From: Phytohabitans houttuyneae
GTDB lineage: Bacteria > Actinomycetota > Actinomycetes > Mycobacteriales > Micromonosporaceae
Assembly: GCF_011764425.1 (NCBI RefSeq)
Contig: NZ_BLPF01000004.1
Span: forward strand, 694,001-758,000
Length of the DNA: 64,000 nt
Reading direction: 5' to 3'
Part shown: piece by piece, positions 1 through 13,200 of the stretch
Layout of the letters: every line of letters starts with the position of its first letter
Position numbering within the stretch: the stretch's first letter is position 1
Position numbers and translations under genes: made by a program
The notes under the pieces: model-generated
The model's input: only the letters and a program-made list of their open reading frames with translations
Database searches by the model: none
What the model was told of the DNA's origin: nothing

Positions 1-1386
1 CTTCCCCGCCTTCGCTGGACGTGCCCTCGGCCGTGCGGGAGCTGACCACCCGCGCGCTGGACCGGGTGCAGCGGTTCACGGGTACCCGCCTCGTGTTTGT
101 CACCCGGTCGGGCGACCTGGCCGCCGCCGCGGTCTGGGGCCTGGTGCGCTCGGCGGCCGCGGAGGACCCCGGCCGCTACGCGCTCGTCGAGATCGACGGC
201 GACGCGGCCTCGGCGGCCTTGCTCCCTTCCGCCCTCGCGTCGGAGGAGCCGGAGCTGGCGATCCACGCGGGGCGGGCGTTCGCCACGCGCCTGGCCCGGG
301 TGTCGCCCCGCACGGACGGGGCCGCCGCGTGGCGGCCGGACGGCACGGTGCTCATCACCGGAGGGACCGGCGGGCTGGGCGCGGTCGTCGCCCGCCACCT
401 GGTCGAACGCCACGGGGTGCGGCGGCTCGTGCTGGCCAGCCGTCGCGGCGGCGGTGAGGACCTCGTGGCCGGGCTGGACGCCGAGGTGTCCGTCGTGGCG
501 TGCGATGTCGCGGACCGGGAGGCGCTGGCCGCGCTGCTGGCCGAGCACGCGGTGGCGGCTGTCGTGCACGCGGCCGGGGTGCTCGACGACGGGGTTGTCG
601 AGTCGCTGACGCCGGAGCGGTTTGACACCGTGCTGCGGCCGAAGGTGGACGCCGCGTGGCACCTGCACGAGCTGGCCCGTGACGTGGAGACGTTCGTGCT
701 GTTCTCGTCAGCCGCCGGTGTCTTCGGTGGCGCGGGTCAGGCCAACTACGCGGCTGGCAACGCGTTCCTTGACGCGCTGGCGGCACACCGCCGCGCCGAG
801 GGGTTGCCGGCGGTCTCCCTGGCGTGGGGGCCGTGGACCGAGGGCATGGCCGCCGACGCCGAGCGGCTCGCGCGCGCCGGCACCCCGCCGCTGACCGTCG
901 AGCAAGGGCTGGCGCTCCTCGACGCCGCGGTGGCGGCCGGCGAGCCGTCGGTGGTCCCCATCCGGCTGGACCTGCCGGCGATCCGGGCCGCGGGCGAGAT
1001 CCCGCCGATCCTGCGCGGCCTCATCCGCACCCCGGTGCGCCGAGGTACCGTCTCCGGCGCCGCGCGCGGCCTGGCGCAGCGGCTCGCCGGGCTGGAGGAG
1101 GGCGAGCGGCGCGACACCCTGCTGGAGCTGGTGCGCGGGCAGGTCGCCGCCACGCTCGGGCACACCGGCGCCGACAAGATCGACCCGGCGAAGGCGTTCC
1201 AGGACCTGGGCTTCGACTCGCTCACCTCGGTCGAGCTGCGCAACCGGCTCGGCACCGTGACCGGGCTGCGGCTGCCCGCCACGCTCGTCTTCGACTACCC
1301 GACGGCCGGCGCGCTCGCCGGGTACCTGCTGGACGAGCTTCTCGGCACGGGCACCGAGGCCACCGCCCCGCTGCCCCGCCTCACCG
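1..1386 (+). other. PKS module W1 (partial): KR (B-type) - ACP
   Basis: The window opens within the structural half of a ketoreductase. The catalytic half runs about 342-890 with the NADPH motif [13 protein letters not shown], an LDD signature (GVLDDG), Lys in RPKVDAAW and Tyr at codon 747-749. LDD marks a B-type KR (D-configured hydroxyl). The structural subdomain leads straight into the Rossmann motif with no ER between. Whether a DH lies upstream cannot be seen. The ACP spans about 1066-1345, with the phosphopantetheine Ser at 1218-1220 (GFDSL). In the collinear model this module sets C23 relative to the carboxyl end. Confidence 0.85.
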
Positions 1387-4300
1387 CCAGCTCGGACGAC
1401 CCGATCGTGGTCGTCGGCATGGCCTGCCGCTATCCCGGCGGTGTCGCCTCGCCCGAAGACCTGTGGCGCCTCGTCAGCGACGGCACCGACGCGATAAGCG
1501 GCTTCCCCGCAGACCGGGGCTGGGATCTCGACGCGCTCTACCACCCCGACCCCGACCACCCCGGCACCTCGTACACCCGGTCCGGCGGGTTCCTGCACGA
1601 CGCGGGCGAGTTCGACGCCGAGTTCTTCGGCATGAGCCCGCGCGAGGCCCTCGCGACTGACGCACAGCAGCGGCTGCTGCTGGAGGTCTCGTGGGAGGCG
1701 GTCGAGCGGGCCGGCATCGACCCGATCGCCCTGCGCGGAAGCCAGACCGGTGTCTTCGCGGGCGTGATGTACAGCGACTACAGCCACCTGCTCGGCGGCG
1801 GTGACTTCGAGGGCTTCCAGGGCAACGGCAGCTCGCCAAGCGTCGTGTCCGGCCGGGTGTCGTACACGTTCGGCTTCGAGGGCCCGGCGGTCACGGTGGA
1901 TACGGCCTGCTCGTCGTCGCTCGTGGCGATGCACCTGGCCGCGCAGTCGCTGCGCGTTGGCGAGTGCGACCTGGCGCTGGCCGGCGGCGTCACCGTCATG
2001 GCCACGCCCAACTCGTTCGTCGAGTTCTCCCGCCAGCGCGGCCTGTCACCTGACGGCCGGTGCCGCGCGTTCGCCGACACGGCCGACGGCGTCGGCTGGT
2101 CCGAGGGCGTCGGCGTCGTGGTGCTGGAGCGGCTCTCCGACGCCCGCCGCCACGGCCACCCCGTCTACGCGGTCCTGCGCGGCTCGGCGGTCAACCAGGA
2201 CGGCGCCTCCAACGGCCTCACCGCACCGAACGGCCCGTCACAGCAGCGGGTCATCCGGCAGGCGCTCGCCAGCGGCGGGCTCACCATGTCCGATGTGGAC
2301 GTCGTCGAGGGGCACGGCACCGGGACGACGCTCGGCGACCCGATCGAGGCGCAGGCGCTCCTTGCCACCTACGGCCGGGACCGGGAGCAGCCGCTGCTGC
2401 TCGGCTCGGTCAAGTCGAACCTCGGACACACCCAGGCGGCCGCCGGCGTGGCCGGCGTGATCAAGATGATCATGGCGATGCGGCACGGCGTCGCGCCAAA
2501 GACGCTCCACGTCGACGAGCCCTCGTCGCATGTGGACTGGACGGCGGGCGCGGTCGAGCTGCTGCGCGAGCCGATGCCCTGGCCGAGCGTGGACCGGCCC
2601 AGGCGGGCGGCGGTGTCGTCGTTCGGCATCAGCGGCACCAACGCACACGTCATCCTGGAGCAGCCGGCGGCGGCGTCGACGCCCGCGCCTGTCTCCCCGC
2701 CCGCGGTCGTGCCATGGCCCGTCTCGGCCCGGTCCGGAGCCGCCCTGGACGCCCAGATCGCCCGGCTGCGTGCGGTCGACGCGCCGATCGCCGGCGTCGG
2801 CCTGGCGTTGGCCGGTCGCTCAGCGTTCGACCATCGGGCGGTGCTGCTGGCCGGCGGGGATGGTGTCACCGAGGTTGCCCGTGGGGTGGTGAAGAGCCGT
2901 CCGCTCGCGGTCGTCTTCTCCGGTCAGGGTTCGCAGCGTCTGGGCATGGGTCGGGAGTTGTACGCCCGCTTTCCGGTGTTCGCGTCAGCCTTTGACGAGG
3001 TGCTCGCGCATCTTGAGCCGGGCCTCAAGGACGTGATGTGGGGTCAGGACGGCGACGCGCTGAACCAGACCGGTTGGACGCAGCCGGCCTTGTTCGCGGT
3101 CGAGGTGGCCCTGTTCCGGCTGGTTGAGTCGTTCGGTGTCAAGCCTGACCAGTTGGCGGGTCACTCGATCGGGGAGATCGTCGCCGCGCATGTGGCCGGG
3201 GTGTTGTCGCTGCAAGACGCCGCCCGGCTGGTCACCGCGCGTGCCGGTCTCATGCAGCAGCTGCCGACGGGTGGGGCGATGGTCGCCATCCGCGCGACCG
3301 AGGCTGAGGTGGCGCCGCTGCTCAGCGAACGGGTATCCATCGCCGCCGTCAATGCGGCCGACGCGGTCGTGGTCGCGGGCGACGAGGACGATGTGGTCGC
3401 GGTTGCCAAGCATTTTGAGAAGTCGACTCGGTTGCGGGTTTCGCATGCGTTTCATTCGCCGTTGATGGATCCGATGCTGCCGGCTTTCCGGGAGGCGATT
3501 GCTGGTATCACGTTCCATCAGCCCCGCATTCCGGTCGCGGCGGTGGGGGATGTCACGGATGTTGAGTTCTGGGTTAGGCATGTGCGGGACACGGTCCGGT
3601 TCGCTGACGCGGTGGCCTCGTTTGGTGAGGCGACGGTTCTTGAGGTGGGCCCGGACGGGGTGCTGTCGGCGCTGATCGGTGACGCGGTCCCGAGCCTGCG
3701 CAAAGACCGGCCTGAAGAGACCGCGCTGCTGACCGCGCTCGCCCGGCTCTACACGGCCGGCGTCACCGTCGACTGGACACCAGCGTTCGCCGGCACCGGC
3801 GTGCGGCCGGCCGAGCTGCCGACCTACGCGTTCGACCACAAGCGGTACTGGCCCGAGCCACCCGAGTTCACCTTCCCGGTCGACGCGATGGACGCGGACT
3901 TCTGGACGGCCGTCGAGCGGGGTGACGTCGCCACGCTGGCGTCCACCCTGGAGCTTGACGCGGACACGGTCGGCGCGATGGTGCCGGCACTCGCCGCTTG
4001 GCGCGGCCGCCGCCTGGAACGCTCCACCATCGACTCCTGGCGCTACCGCGAGTCCTGGGCACCGCTCACCGCCACCTCCGGCCCGGCGCCGGGTCGCCGC
4101 TGGCTCGCGGTCGTGCCGGACGAGCCGGACGGGTACGCGACCGCCGTCGCCACCGCCCTCGGCGCCACCACCACCCCTCTCGACGGTTTGCACGCCGGCG
4201 AGTACGACGCGGTCGTCTCGCTCCTCGCGCTCGGCGAAAACGGCGACCCGAGCGCGGCCGCCATCGCCACCGCCGGGCTGGTCCGCGCGCTCGGCGAGCG

Positions 4301-6302
4301 GGGCATCGAGGCGCCACTGTGGACTGTCACGTGCGGCGCGGTCGCCGTGGACGGCACCGACGGACCGCCCGCACCCGGACAGGCCGCGGTGTGGGGACTC
4401 GGCCGGGTGGCCGCGCTGGAGCTGCCACGCCGGTGGGGCGGCCTCGTCGACCTGCCGGAGGTGCTGGACGAGGCGGTCCTGCGCCGGCTCCCCGCCGCGC
4501 TGGACAGCGGCGACGGCGAGGACCAGGTCGCGATCCGCTCGTCGGGCACCTACGGCCGGCGGCTGGCACCGGCACCCGCGCCCCTCGACGCGCCCGCGCC
4601 TTGGGCGCCGTCCGGCACGGTGCTTGTCACCGGCGGTACCGGCGCGTTGGGCAGGCACGTGGCACGGTGGCTCGCCGCCAACGGCGCGGAACGGCTCGTG
4701 CTCGTCAGCCGCCGCGGCGCCGAGGCCGAAGGCGTGGCCGCGCTCCGCGAAGAGCTGAACGGTGTCGAGCTGACCGTGGCCGCCTGTGACGCCGCCGACC
4801 GCGAGCAACTGCGTGCGCTGCTGGGTGAGATCGGTGACGTGCGGGCCGTGGTGCACGCCGCCGGCGTCCTTGACGACGGCGTGCTCGACTCGCTCACCGC
4901 GGCCCGCTTCACAGCCGTGTTCCGCTCCAAAGTGGACGCGGCGCTCGTACTCGATGAGCTCTTGCCGGACCTCGACGCGTACGTCCTCTTCTCCTCGCTG
5001 GCCGGGACGGTCGGCAGCCCAGGACAGGCCAACTACGCCGCGGCGAACGCGGCCCTGGACGCGATCGCCGCCCGGCGCCGCGCGGCCGGTCGGGCCGCCA
5101 CCTCGATCGCCTGGGGTGCCTGGTCCGGCGGCGGCATGGCCGCGACCGCGGGCGACGACTGGTCGTCGCGGATGGGCGTGGCCGCCATGGACCCGGACCG
5201 CGCGCTCGCCGCACTCGCCCAGGCGGTGGCCGAGCCGCAGCCGCGCGTGGTCATCGCCGACCTGCGCCAGGACCGGCTGATCGGCGCGCTCCTCGCCATC
5301 CGGCCCAGCCGCCTCCTCGCCGACCTGCCCGGCGCGGCCGCCGCGATCGCCGCCGCCGAAGCCGCCCGCCGCGAGGCCGCCTCCGCCGGGGCGGCGCTCC
5401 GCGAGCGGCTGCGCGACCTCACCGAGGACGGGCGTGCGGCGGCGCTGCTGGACCTCGTCCGCCGCCAGGCCGCCACGGTGCTCGGGCACGCCAGCCCGAC
5501 GGCGGTCGGAGTCGACAAGGCCTTCCGCGACCTCGGCTTCGACTCACTGTCCGCATTGGAGCTTCGCAACGCGCTCGCCGGCCTCACCGGATTGGAGCTG
5601 CCGGCCGGGCTTGTCTTCGACTTTCCGACACCGCGCGCGCTCGCCACCCACCTCGTCGGCGAGCTGACCGGGGGTGGCGTGGCGGCGCTCGTGCCGGCAC
5701 GGGCCGGGGCGGAGACCGACGAGCCGATCGCGATCGTCGGCATGGCGTGCCGCTTTCCCGGTGGCGTCCGCTCGCCGCAAGAGCTGTGGGACATGTTGCT
5801 GGACGGGCGGGAGGGCATCGACGCGTTCCCCACCGACCGTGGCTGGGACCTCGCCGCCCTCGCCGGTGGTGGCGGCCCCGGGCGCAGCGACACCCTCGAA
5901 GGCGGCTTCCTCACCGACGTGGCCGGCTTCGACGCGGCGTTCTTCGGCATCTCGCCCCGCGAGGCGGTGGCGATGGACCCGCAGCAGCGGCTGCTGCTGG
6001 AGGTGTCGTGGGAGGCGGTCGAGCGCTCGGGGATCGCACCGGCGCGCCTGCGGGGCAGCCAGACCGGCGTCTTCATGGGCACGAACGGGCAGGACTACGC
6101 CAACCTCGTCGGCGCCGCGGGTGAGGAGGTCGGCGGCCACGCGGCCACCGGCCTGTCGGCGAGCGTCATCTCCGGCCGGGTGTCGTACACGTTCGGCTTC
6201 GAAGGGCCGGCGGTCACCGTGGACACCGCCTGCTCCTCGTCGCTCGTCGCGCTCCACCTGGCCGGGCAGGCGCTGCGGCAGGGGAGTGCGACCTCGCGCT
6301 AG
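1..6302 (+). CDS. Type I modular PKS, gene A, first reading-frame segment (5' end outside window, 3' end at a frameshift)
   Basis: The frame is open at base 3 with no start codon or docking domain, so the gene begins left of the window. The first ATG in frame, at 21, lies inside a KR structural subdomain and is not the true start. The segment encodes the end of module W1 (KR-ACP), all of W2 (KS-AT-KR-ACP) and the first third of the W3 ketosynthase. It stops at TAG 6300-6302, just after the KS active-site Cys, where a KS must continue. The missing part of the same KS resumes in another frame, so this is not a natural C-terminus. It is a cytosolic polyketide chain-extension enzyme. Assignment to type I PKS is certain. 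The break is judged an assembly error or a recent mutation. Confidence 0.93.
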   Translation, partial: SPPSLDVPSAVRELTTRALDRVQRFTGTRLVFVTRSGDLAAAAVWGLVRSAAAEDPGRYALVEIDGDAASAALLPSALASEEPELAIHAGRAFATRLARVSPRTDGAAAWRPDGTVLITGGTGGLGAVVARHLVERHGVRRLVLASRRGGGEDLVAGLDAEVSVVACDVADREALAALLAEHAVAAVVHAAGVLDDGVVESLTPERFDTVLRPKVDAAWHLHELARDVETFVLFSSAAGVFGGAGQANYAAGNAFLDALAAHRRAEGLPAVSLAWGPWTEGMAADAERLARAGTPPLTVEQGLALLDAAVAAGEPSVVPIRLDLPAIRAAGEIPPILRGLIRTPVRRGTVSGAARGLAQRLAGLEEGERRDTLLELVRGQVAATLGHTGADKIDPAKAFQDLGFDSLTSVELRNRLGTVTGLRLPATLVFDYPTAGALAGYLLDELLGTGTEATAPLPRLTASSDDPIVVVGMACRYPGGVASPEDLWRLVSDGTDAISGFPADRGWDLDALYHPDPDHPGTSYTRSGGFLHDAGEFDAEFFGMSPREALATDAQQRLLLEVSWEAVERAGIDPIALRGSQTGVFAGVMYSDYSHLLGGGDFEGFQGNGSSPSVVSGRVSYTFGFEGPAVTVDTACSSSLVAMHLAAQSLRVGECDLALAGGVTVMATPNSFVEFSRQRGLSPDGRCRAFADTADGVGWSEGVGVVVLERLSDARRHGHPVYAVLRGSAVNQDGASNGLTAPNGPSQQRVIRQALASGGLTMSDVDVVEGHGTGTTLGDPIEAQALLATYGRDREQPLLLGSVKSNLGHTQAAAGVAGVIKMIMAMRHGVAPKTLHVDEPSSHVDWTAGAVELLREPMPWPSVDRPRRAAVSSFGISGTNAHVILEQPAAASTPAPVSPPAVVPWPVSARSGAALDAQIARLRAVDAPIAGVGLALAGRSAFDHRAVLLAGGDGVTEVARGVVKSRPLAVVFSGQGSQRLGMGRELYARFPVFASAFDEVLAHLEPGLKDVMWGQDGDALNQTGWTQPALFAVEVALFRLVESFGVKPDQLAGHSIGEIVAAHVAGVLSLQDAARLVTARAGLMQQLPTGGAMVAIRATEAEVAPLLSERVSIAAVNAADAVVVAGDEDDVVAVAKHFEKSTRLRVSHAFHSPLMDPMLPAFREAIAGITFHQPRIPVAAVGDVTDVEFWVRHVRDTVRFADAVASFGEATVLEVGPDGVLSALIGDAVPSLRKDRPEETALLTALARLYTAGVTVDWTPAFAGTGVRPAELPTYAFDHKRYWPEPPEFTFPVDAMDADFWTAVERGDVATLASTLELDADTVGAMVPALAAWRGRRLERSTIDSWRYRESWAPLTATSGPAPGRRWLAVVPDEPDGYATAVATALGATTTPLDGLHAGEYDAVVSLLALGENGDPSAAAIATAGLVRALGERGIEAPLWTVTCGAVAVDGTDGPPAPGQAAVWGLGRVAALELPRRWGGLVDLPEVLDEAVLRRLPAALDSGDGEDQVAIRSSGTYGRRLAPAPAPLDAPAPWAPSGTVLVTGGTGALGRHVARWLAANGAERLVLVSRRGAEAEGVAALREELNGVELTVAACDAADREQLRALLGEIGDVRAVVHAAGVLDDGVLDSLTAARFTAVFRSKVDAALVLDELLPDLDAYVLFSSLAGTVGSPGQANYAAANAALDAIAARRRAAGRAATSIAWGAWSGGGMAATAGDDWSSRMGVAAMDPDRALAALAQAVAEPQPRVVIADLRQDRLIGALLAIRPSRLLADLPGAAAAIAAAEAARREAASAGAALRERLRDLTEDGRAAALLDLVRRQAATVLGHASPTAVGVDKAFRDLGFDSLSALELRNALAGLTGLELPAGLVFDFPTPRALATHLVGELTGGGVAALVPARAGAETDEPIAIVGMACRFPGGVRSPQELWDMLLDGREGIDAFPTDRGWDLAALAGGGGPGRSDTLEGGFLTDVAGFDAAFFGISPREAVAMDPQQRLLLEVSWEAVERSGIAPARLRGSQTGVFMGTNGQDYANLVGAAGEEVGGHAATGLSASVISGRVSYTFGFEGPAVTVDTACSSSLVALHLAGQALRQGSATSR
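1396..5700 (+). other. PKS module W2: KS-AT(malonyl)-KR(B-type)-ACP
   Basis: KS 1396-2670 has active-site Cys 1908-1910 (TACSSS), EGHGTGT (Ala of the usual EAHGTGT replaced by Gly) and KSNLGHT. AT 2904-3750 has GHSIGE (Ser 3165) and HAFHS, the malonyl signature. A post-AT dimerisation element ([12 protein letters not shown]) precedes the KR. KR 4614-5165 has [11 protein letters not shown] and Tyr 5034, so it is active and B-type. The ACP is 5385-5665 (Ser 5544). The predicted product is a hydroxyl with no methyl branch. The AT region is nearly the same DNA as the AT of W11 (see repeat entry). Confidence 0.88.
2753..3782 (+). repeat. AT tract of W2 nearly identical to the AT tract of W11 (44943-45972)
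   Basis: About 1030 bp covering the KS-AT linker end, the whole AT and the post-AT start align without gaps at a constant offset of 42190 bp to the W11 region. I see only scattered single-base differences, and long stretches such as 3411-3580 look identical. Other AT domains in the window differ far more. This indicates recent gene conversion or module duplication. Confidence 0.88.
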
Positions 6303-9300
6303 CCGGTGGCGTCACCGTCATGGCGACGCCGAACAGCTTCATCGAGTTCACCCACCAGGGCGGGATGGCCGCGGACGGCCGGTGCAAGGCGTTCTCCGAC
6401 GCGGCGGACGGCACCGGCTGGTCCGAGGGCGTCGGCGTGCTCGTGGTGGAGCGGCTGTCCGACGCGCGCCGCAACGGCCACCCGATCCTTGCGGTCGTCC
6501 GCGGCTCGGCGGTCAACCAGGACGGCGCCTCCAACGGCCTCACCGCACCGAACGGCCCGTCCCAGCAGCGGGTGATCCGCCAGGCCCTCGCCAACGCCGG
6601 CCTGAAACTGTCCGATGTGGATGCCGTCGAGGCGCATGGCACCGGCACGTCGCTCGGCGACCCGATCGAGGCGCAGGCACTCCTCGCCACGTACGGGCAG
6701 GATCGGGAACACCCGCTCTTCCTCGGCTCCATCAAGTCGAACATCGGCCACACCCAGGCCGCCGCGGGCGTCGCCGGCGTCATCAAGATGGTGCTCGCGC
6801 TACGGCACGGCGTCCTGCCCCGCACGCTGCACGCCGCCACGCCCTCGTCGCACGTGGACTGGTCGGCCGGGCGGGTGAGCCTGCTGACCGAAAACACGCC
6901 CTGGCCCGAGGTGGACCGGGCGCGGCGGGCGGGCATCTCGTCATTCGGGGTGAGCGGTACCAACGCGCACGTCGTCATCGAGCACGCACCGGCTGAGCCG
7001 GAGCCGCGCCCCCGCGCCGAGCCGGGCGCCGTGGTGCCCTGGATCGTGTCCGGCCGTACCGCGGCGACGGCCCGGGAGCAGGCGGACACGCTCGCGGCCG
7101 CCGTCGCCGGCCTGGACCCGGTGGACGTCGGCGCGTCGCTTGTGGACACCCGCTCGCTCTTCGAGCACCGCGCCGTGCTGCTCGGTGAGACCCGCGTGGA
7201 GGGCGTCGCCGACGTCGAGGGGCGGACGGTGTTCGTCTTCCCCGGGCAGGGCTCGCAATGGGTGGGCATGGGCGCGCGGCTGCTCGCCGAGTCTCCCGTC
7301 TTCGCCGCCCGCGCCGCCGAGTGCGCGGCGGCTCTCAGCGCGCACGTCGACTGGTCGCTGCTCGACCTGCTGCGCGGCGAGGCGCATGCCGCGCTGCTGG
7401 AGCGCGTCGACGTCGTACAGCCGGCGTCGTTCGCGGTGATGGTGTCGCTTGCCGAGATGTGGCGGGCGCACGGCGTGGCACCGGACGCCGTGGTCGGCCA
7501 CTCGCAGGGTGAGATCGCCGCGGCCTGCGTGTCCGGCGCACTCTCCCTCCCGGACGCCGCCCTCGTCGTCGCGCTCCGGAGCCGGGCGATCGGCGCACGC
7601 CTGGCCGGACGCGGCGGGATGGTCTCCGTCGCGCTCGCGGCCGACGAGATGGCCCGGCGCCTTCCCGGCGACGGCCGCGTCTCCATCGCCGCCGTCAACG
7701 GCCCCCGCTCCGTCGTCGTCTCCGGCGACCCCGACGCTTTGGACGCCCTCTGCGCCGAGCTGTCCGGTGAGGACATCTGGCTGCGCCGCATCGCGGTGGA
7801 CTACGCCTCACACTCCGCGCAGGTCGAGGCGCTCCACGACGACCTGCTGGCCCAGCTCGCCCCGATCCGGCCGCGCACGCCGAGCGTGCCGTTCCGCTCC
7901 ACCGTCACCGGCGGCTGGATCGACGGACCGGCACTCGACGCCGAGTACTGGTACCGCAACCTGCGCCAGACCGTCGGCTTCGAGCCGGCCATCCAGGCGC
8001 TGCTCGGCGAGGGGCACCGCGTCTTCGTCGAGGTGAGCTCCCACCCGGTGCTCACCGGCGCCGTGAGCGACACCGCCGACCTCGCGGACACCGCCGGCGA
8101 GGCGGTCGTGGTGGCCGGTACCCTCCGCCGTGACGAGGGCGGCCTGCACCGCTTCGCCGCCTCGCTCGCGGAGCTGTTCGTCCGGGGCGTGCCCGTGGAC
8201 TGGAAGCCGTTCCTTGCCGGCGGGCGGCGGGTCGACCTGCCGACGTACGCGTTCCAGCACGAGCGCTTCTGGGTCACGCCCGCCGAGCCGGGGCCGAGCA
8301 TGGCTGCCGACCCGGAGGAGGCGGCGTTCTGGGCCGCGGTCGAGCGCGAGGACCTGGCCGCGCTGACCGCGAGCCTGCGGCTGGACGCACCGGCGCTCAC
8401 CGCCGTACTGCCCGCGCTCTCGGCGTGGCGGCGGCAGCGGCAGGACCGGGCGGCCGTGGACGCGTTGCGGTACCGGGTCGCTTGGCAGCCGGTCGGCGCC
8501 CTGCCCCAGGCCACGCTCACCGGCACCTGGCTGCTGGTCACCGCGGCCGGGGCCGGCGGCGAGGACGTGGCCGCCGCGCTCACCGCGCACGGTGCCGAGG
8601 TGCGCCGCCTCGTGCTCGACGACGAGTGCGTCGACCGGGCGGTACTGGCCGCGCGGCTGGACGGCGCAGGCGGCGTGACCGGAATCGTCTCCCTGCTGGC
8701 CGCCGCCGAGGAGCCGAGCGAGCGGTACCCCGCGCTCTCCGGAGGGCTCGCGCTGACCGTCGCGCTCGTGCAGGCCCTCGGCGACGCCGGCGTCGACGCT
8801 CCACTGTGGTGTCTGACCCGCCGCGCGGTGGCGGCGAGCCCGGCCGACACCGCCGTACGGCCGGCGCAGGCGCAGGTCCTCGGCGTCGCCTGGACGGCGG
8901 CGCTGGAGCACCCGCGGCGCTACGGCGGCGCGATCGACCTGCCCGACGTGCTCGACGGGCGGGCCGCCCAGCGCCTCGCCGCCGTGCTGACCGGCCAGTC
9001 AGGTGAGGACCAGGTCGCGATCCGGCAGCAGGGCGTGCTGGCCCGGCGGGTGGTACGCGCGCCGTCCACCGGCACGCCCGCCCGACCCTGGCAGCCGCGC
9101 GGCACCACCCTCGTCACCGGCGCGACCGGCACCATCGGCCCCGACCTCGCCCGCTGGCTGGCCCGCCGCGGCGCCGAGCACGTCGTGCTCACCAGCCGCA
9201 CCGGCATGGCCGCGCCGGGCATGGCGGAGCTTGTCGCCGAACTGGCCGAGTTGGGCACCGAGGCCGAGGTCCGCTCCTGCGACGTCGCCGACCGGGACGC

Positions 9301-10200
9301 CGTGGCGGCGCTGCTCGCCGCGCTGACGGCGGACGGCCGTACGGTGCGCACCGTCGTCCACGCGGCCGCCGTCATCCGGCTGGGCACTCTCGCGGAGATG
9401 AGCCTCGCCGAGTTCTCGCTGGTGGTACACGCCAAGGTGGCCGGTGCCGAGCACCTCGACGAGCTGCTGGACACCGACGAGCTTGACGCGTTCGTGCTCT
9501 ACTCGTCGATCGCCGGAATGTGGGGCAGCGGCGACCACGGCGCGTACGCCGCCGGCAACGCCCACCTCGCCGCGCTCGCCGCCAACCGCCGCGCTCGCGG
9601 CCGGCACGCCCTCTCCGTCCACTGGGGAAAGTGGCCGGAGAACACGCGGCTGGACGAGCCCGACCCGTACGGCGTCATCCGCAGCGGCCTTGTCTACCTC
9701 GACCCCGACCTCGCGATGGCCGGCCTCGGGCAGGTGCTCGACGACGACGAGACGGCGGTCGCGGTCGCGGACATCGACTGGGACCGCTACCACCCGACGT
9801 TCAGCGCGCGCCGCGACACCACGCTCTTCGCCGAGGTGCCCGAGGTCCGCCGGCTTGTCGAGGCGGCCGAGCGGGCCAGCCGCGAGGCGGCGGAGGGCGA
9901 GTTCGCCACACGGCTGCGCACGCTCACCCCGGGCGAGCGGGCCCGCGTCCTCGTCGACCTGGTACGCGCCGAGGCGGCCACCGTGCTCGGGCACGCCTCG
10001 GTCGACTCGCTGCCGGAGCGGCGCGCGTTCCGCGAGGTCGGCTTCGACTCCGTCACCGCGGTGGACCTGCGCAACCGCCTCGCCGCCGCGACCGGGCTCA
10101 AGCTGCCGACCACGATGGTCTTCGACTACCCGACCCCCATCGCCCTCGCGCAGTTCCTCGCCGGACAGGTGACCGGCGACCCGGCCGGTACCCCGGCGGC
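5718..10200 (+). other. PKS module W3: KS-AT(methylmalonyl)-KR(A-type)-ACP, KS split by frameshift 1
   Basis: KS runs 5718-6975 and crosses the frameshift. Its Cys is at 6231. AT 7229-8140 is the only one in the window with GHSQGE (Ser 7502) and YASH instead of HAFH, the usual methylmalonyl-CoA signature. KR 9101-9690 lacks LDD. It has Trp eight residues before the catalytic Tyr (9545) and His three before it ([11 protein letters not shown]), the pattern of an A2-type KR. Lys, Ser, Tyr and Asn are all present, so it should reduce. The ACP is 9900-10185 (Ser 10049, GFDSV). The predicted unit is an alpha-methyl, beta-hydroxy pair of opposite KR type to the neighbours. Confidence 0.87.
6281..6284 (+). 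other. Frameshift 1: one base missing in a G run inside the W3 ketosynthase
   Basis: The KS reads normally through [20 protein letters not shown] in frame 3, then becomes nonsense and stops. The expected continuation ([10 protein letters not shown]) is read in frame 2. One extra G in the run GGGG (Q-G-E as CAG GGG GAG) restores the frame. Nothing else in the domain is disturbed. Confidence 0.9.
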
Positions 10201-13200
10201 ACCGGCGGTCGTGGCCGCCGCGAGCGACGAGCCGATCGCGATCGTCGGCATGGCCTGCCGCTTCCCCGGCGGGGCGGCCTCGCCGGACGACCTGTGGCGC
10301 CTGCTGCGCGACGGCGTCGACGCCACTTCGGAGTTTCCGCCCGACCGCGGCTGGGACGCGGACGCCATCTACGACCCCGACCCGGACCGCCCGGGCACCT
10401 CGTACACCGTGCGCGGCGGCTTCCTCGACGGCGCGGGCGACTTCGACCCGGGTTTCTTCGGCATCTCGCCGCGCGAGGCGCTCGCGATGGACCCGCAGCA
10501 GCGGCTGCTGCTGGAGACCGCGTGGGAGGCCATCGAGCGGGCCGGCATCGACCCCGAGACGCTGCGCGGCAGCCGGACCGGCGCCTTCATCGGCGCCAGC
10601 TACCAGGGGTACGGCGAGGGCGCCGCGAACGAAGCGCACATGATGACCGGTACCGCCTCCAGCGTGCTCTCCGGCCGCGTCGCCTACCTCTTCGGCCTCG
10701 AAGGCCCGGCGGTCACATTGGACACCGCATGCTCCTCCTCACTCGTCGCGCTCCACCTGGCCTGCCAGTCGCTGCGCAACGGGGAGAGCACGCTGGCGCT
10801 CGCCGGCGGCGTGACGGTGATGGGCACGCCGGCGAGCTTCATCGGCTTCAGCCGCCAGCGCGCGCTGGCCGCGGACGGGCGGTGCAAGGCGTTCGGCGAC
10901 GGCGCGGACGGCATGTCGCTCGCCGAGGGCGCCGGCATCCTGCTCGTGGAGCGGCTCTCGGACGCGCAGCGGCACGGACACCCGGTGCTCGCCGTGGTGC
11001 GGGGGAGCGCGGTCAACCAGGACGGCGCCTCCAACGGCCTCACCGCGCCGAACGGCCCGTCCCAGCAGCGGGTCATCCACCAGGCCCTCGCCAACGCCCG
11101 GCTCACGGTCGCGGACGTGGACGCTGTCGAGGCGCACGGCACCGGCACCGCGCTCGGCGACCCGATCGAGGCGCAGGCGCTGCTCGCCACGTACGGCCAG
11201 CGCGACGGGAAGCCGCTGCTGCTCGGCTCGGTGAAGTCGAACATCGGCCACACCCAGGCCGCTGCCGGCGCCGCCGGGGTCATCAAGATGGTGCAGGCGC
11301 TGCGGTACGGCCTGCTCCCGCGCACCCTGCACGCCGAGGCACCGTCGTCGCATGTGGACTGGACCGCCGGCGCGGTGCAACTGCTGATCGACGAGTCAGC
11401 CTGGCCCGAGGTGGACCGGCCGTGGCGGGCCGGCGTCTCCTCCTTCGGCATCAGCGGCACGAACGCGCACGTGATCCTCGAGCAGGCGCCTGCCGCACCG
11501 CCCGCAGGCGAGGCTCCCGAGCCCGGCGTCGTCCCGGTGCTGGTCTCCGGCCGTACCGGTGAGGCGCTGCGGGCGCAGGCCGAGCGGCTGCTGTCCCTCG
11601 TGGACGGCGTACCGCTGGCCGACCTGTCCTACTCGCTCGCCACCGGCCGGACCGGCTTCGAGCACCGGGCCGCGATCGTCGCCGCCGACTCCGCCGACGT
11701 GGAACGCGGCCTGGCGGCGCTGCGGGACGGCGGACCGGCCGCGGGCCTGGTCCGGGGCGCGCCGGCAAGCGACCGCCTCGCGATCCTCTTCACCGGCCAG
11801 GGTTCGCAGCGGCTCGGCATGGGGCGGGAGCTGTACGAGCGGTTCCCGGCCTTCGCGTCCGCGCTCGACGATGCGCTGGCACACCTGGACCCCGGCGTAC
11901 GCCACGTGATGTGGGGCTCCGACCCCGCCGCCCTCGACGACACGGGCTGGGCGCAGCCGGCCCTGTTCGCGGTCGAGGTCGCCCTCTACCGCCTGGTCGA
12001 GTCGTGGGGCGTCACACCCGACCACCTGGCCGGCCACTCGATCGGTGAGGTCGCCGCCGCGCACGTCGCCGGCGTGCTGTCGCTGGCCGACGCCGGCGCG
12101 CTGGTCACCGCACGCGCCTCGCTCATGCGGGAGCTGCCGGCCGGCGGTGCGATGGTCGCGATCCGGGCCACGGAGGACGACGTCCGGCCGCTGCTGACGC
12201 CGGGCGTCTCCATCGCCGCCGTCAACGGCCCGGCCGCCGTGGTCATCGCCGGCGACGAGGCCGAGGTGGACGCTGTCGCGGCCCGGTTCGAGAAGGCGAC
12301 GCGGCTGCGGGTGTCGCACGCGTTCCACTCGCCCCTGATGGAGCCGATGCTCGACGGCTTCCGGGCGGCCATCGCCGGCCTCACCTTCGAGGCGCCGCGC
12401 ATCCCGATCGCCACCGCCGGCGACCCGACCGACCCTGAGTACTGGGTCAGGCACGTGCGCGACTCGGTCCGCTTCGCCGACGGCATCGCCTCGATCGCCC
12501 GGCAGGGCGTCACCACCTACCTGGAGCTGGGGCCCGACGGCGTGCTCTGCGGCATGGCCCGCGAGAGCCTGGACGAGGGCGCGGCGCTGCTGCCCGCACT
12601 GCGGCGCGACCGCGCCGAGGTGGCCACCCTCGTGGCTGCGGTGGCCGGGATGCACGTACACGGTGTGCGGGTGGACTGGCACGCGTACTTCGCCGGGAGC
12701 GGTGCCCGCCGCGCCGACCTGCCCACCTACCCGTTCCAGCACCAGCGCTTCTGGCCGGAGCCGGCGGCCGCCCCCGCCCGCTCCGTCGTGGACGGCTGGC
12801 GGTACCGCGCGACCTGGAAGCCGGTGCCGGAACGGACCGCTGCGCCATCGGGAACCTGGCTCGCGCTCACCTCGTCCGCACCGTTGCCCGAAGGCCTCGA
12901 CGCGGTGCGGGTGGAGGTGACCGCTCCCGAGCGATCCGACCTCGCCGCCCGGCTCGCCGGCGCCGGCACCGGTTTCGTGGGCGTCATCTCGCTGCTGGAC
13001 GACGCCGCGCTCACGCTGGCCGCGGTACAGGCTCTCGGCGACGCCGGCATCGACGCTCCACTGTGGTGTGTCACGCGCAGAGCCGTTGCCACCGGGCCGG
13101 CCGACGCGCCACCCGACCCGGAGCAGGCCGCCATCTGGGGGCTCGGCCGGGTCGCCGCGCTGGAGCACCCGCGCCGCTGGGGCGGGCTCGTCGATCTTCC

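Noticed and set aside
9101-9690. KR of W3 as an inactive domain because it lacks LDD
   Set aside because: Lys, Ser, Tyr and Asn of the active site are all present and the Trp/His pattern is that of an A-type KR.
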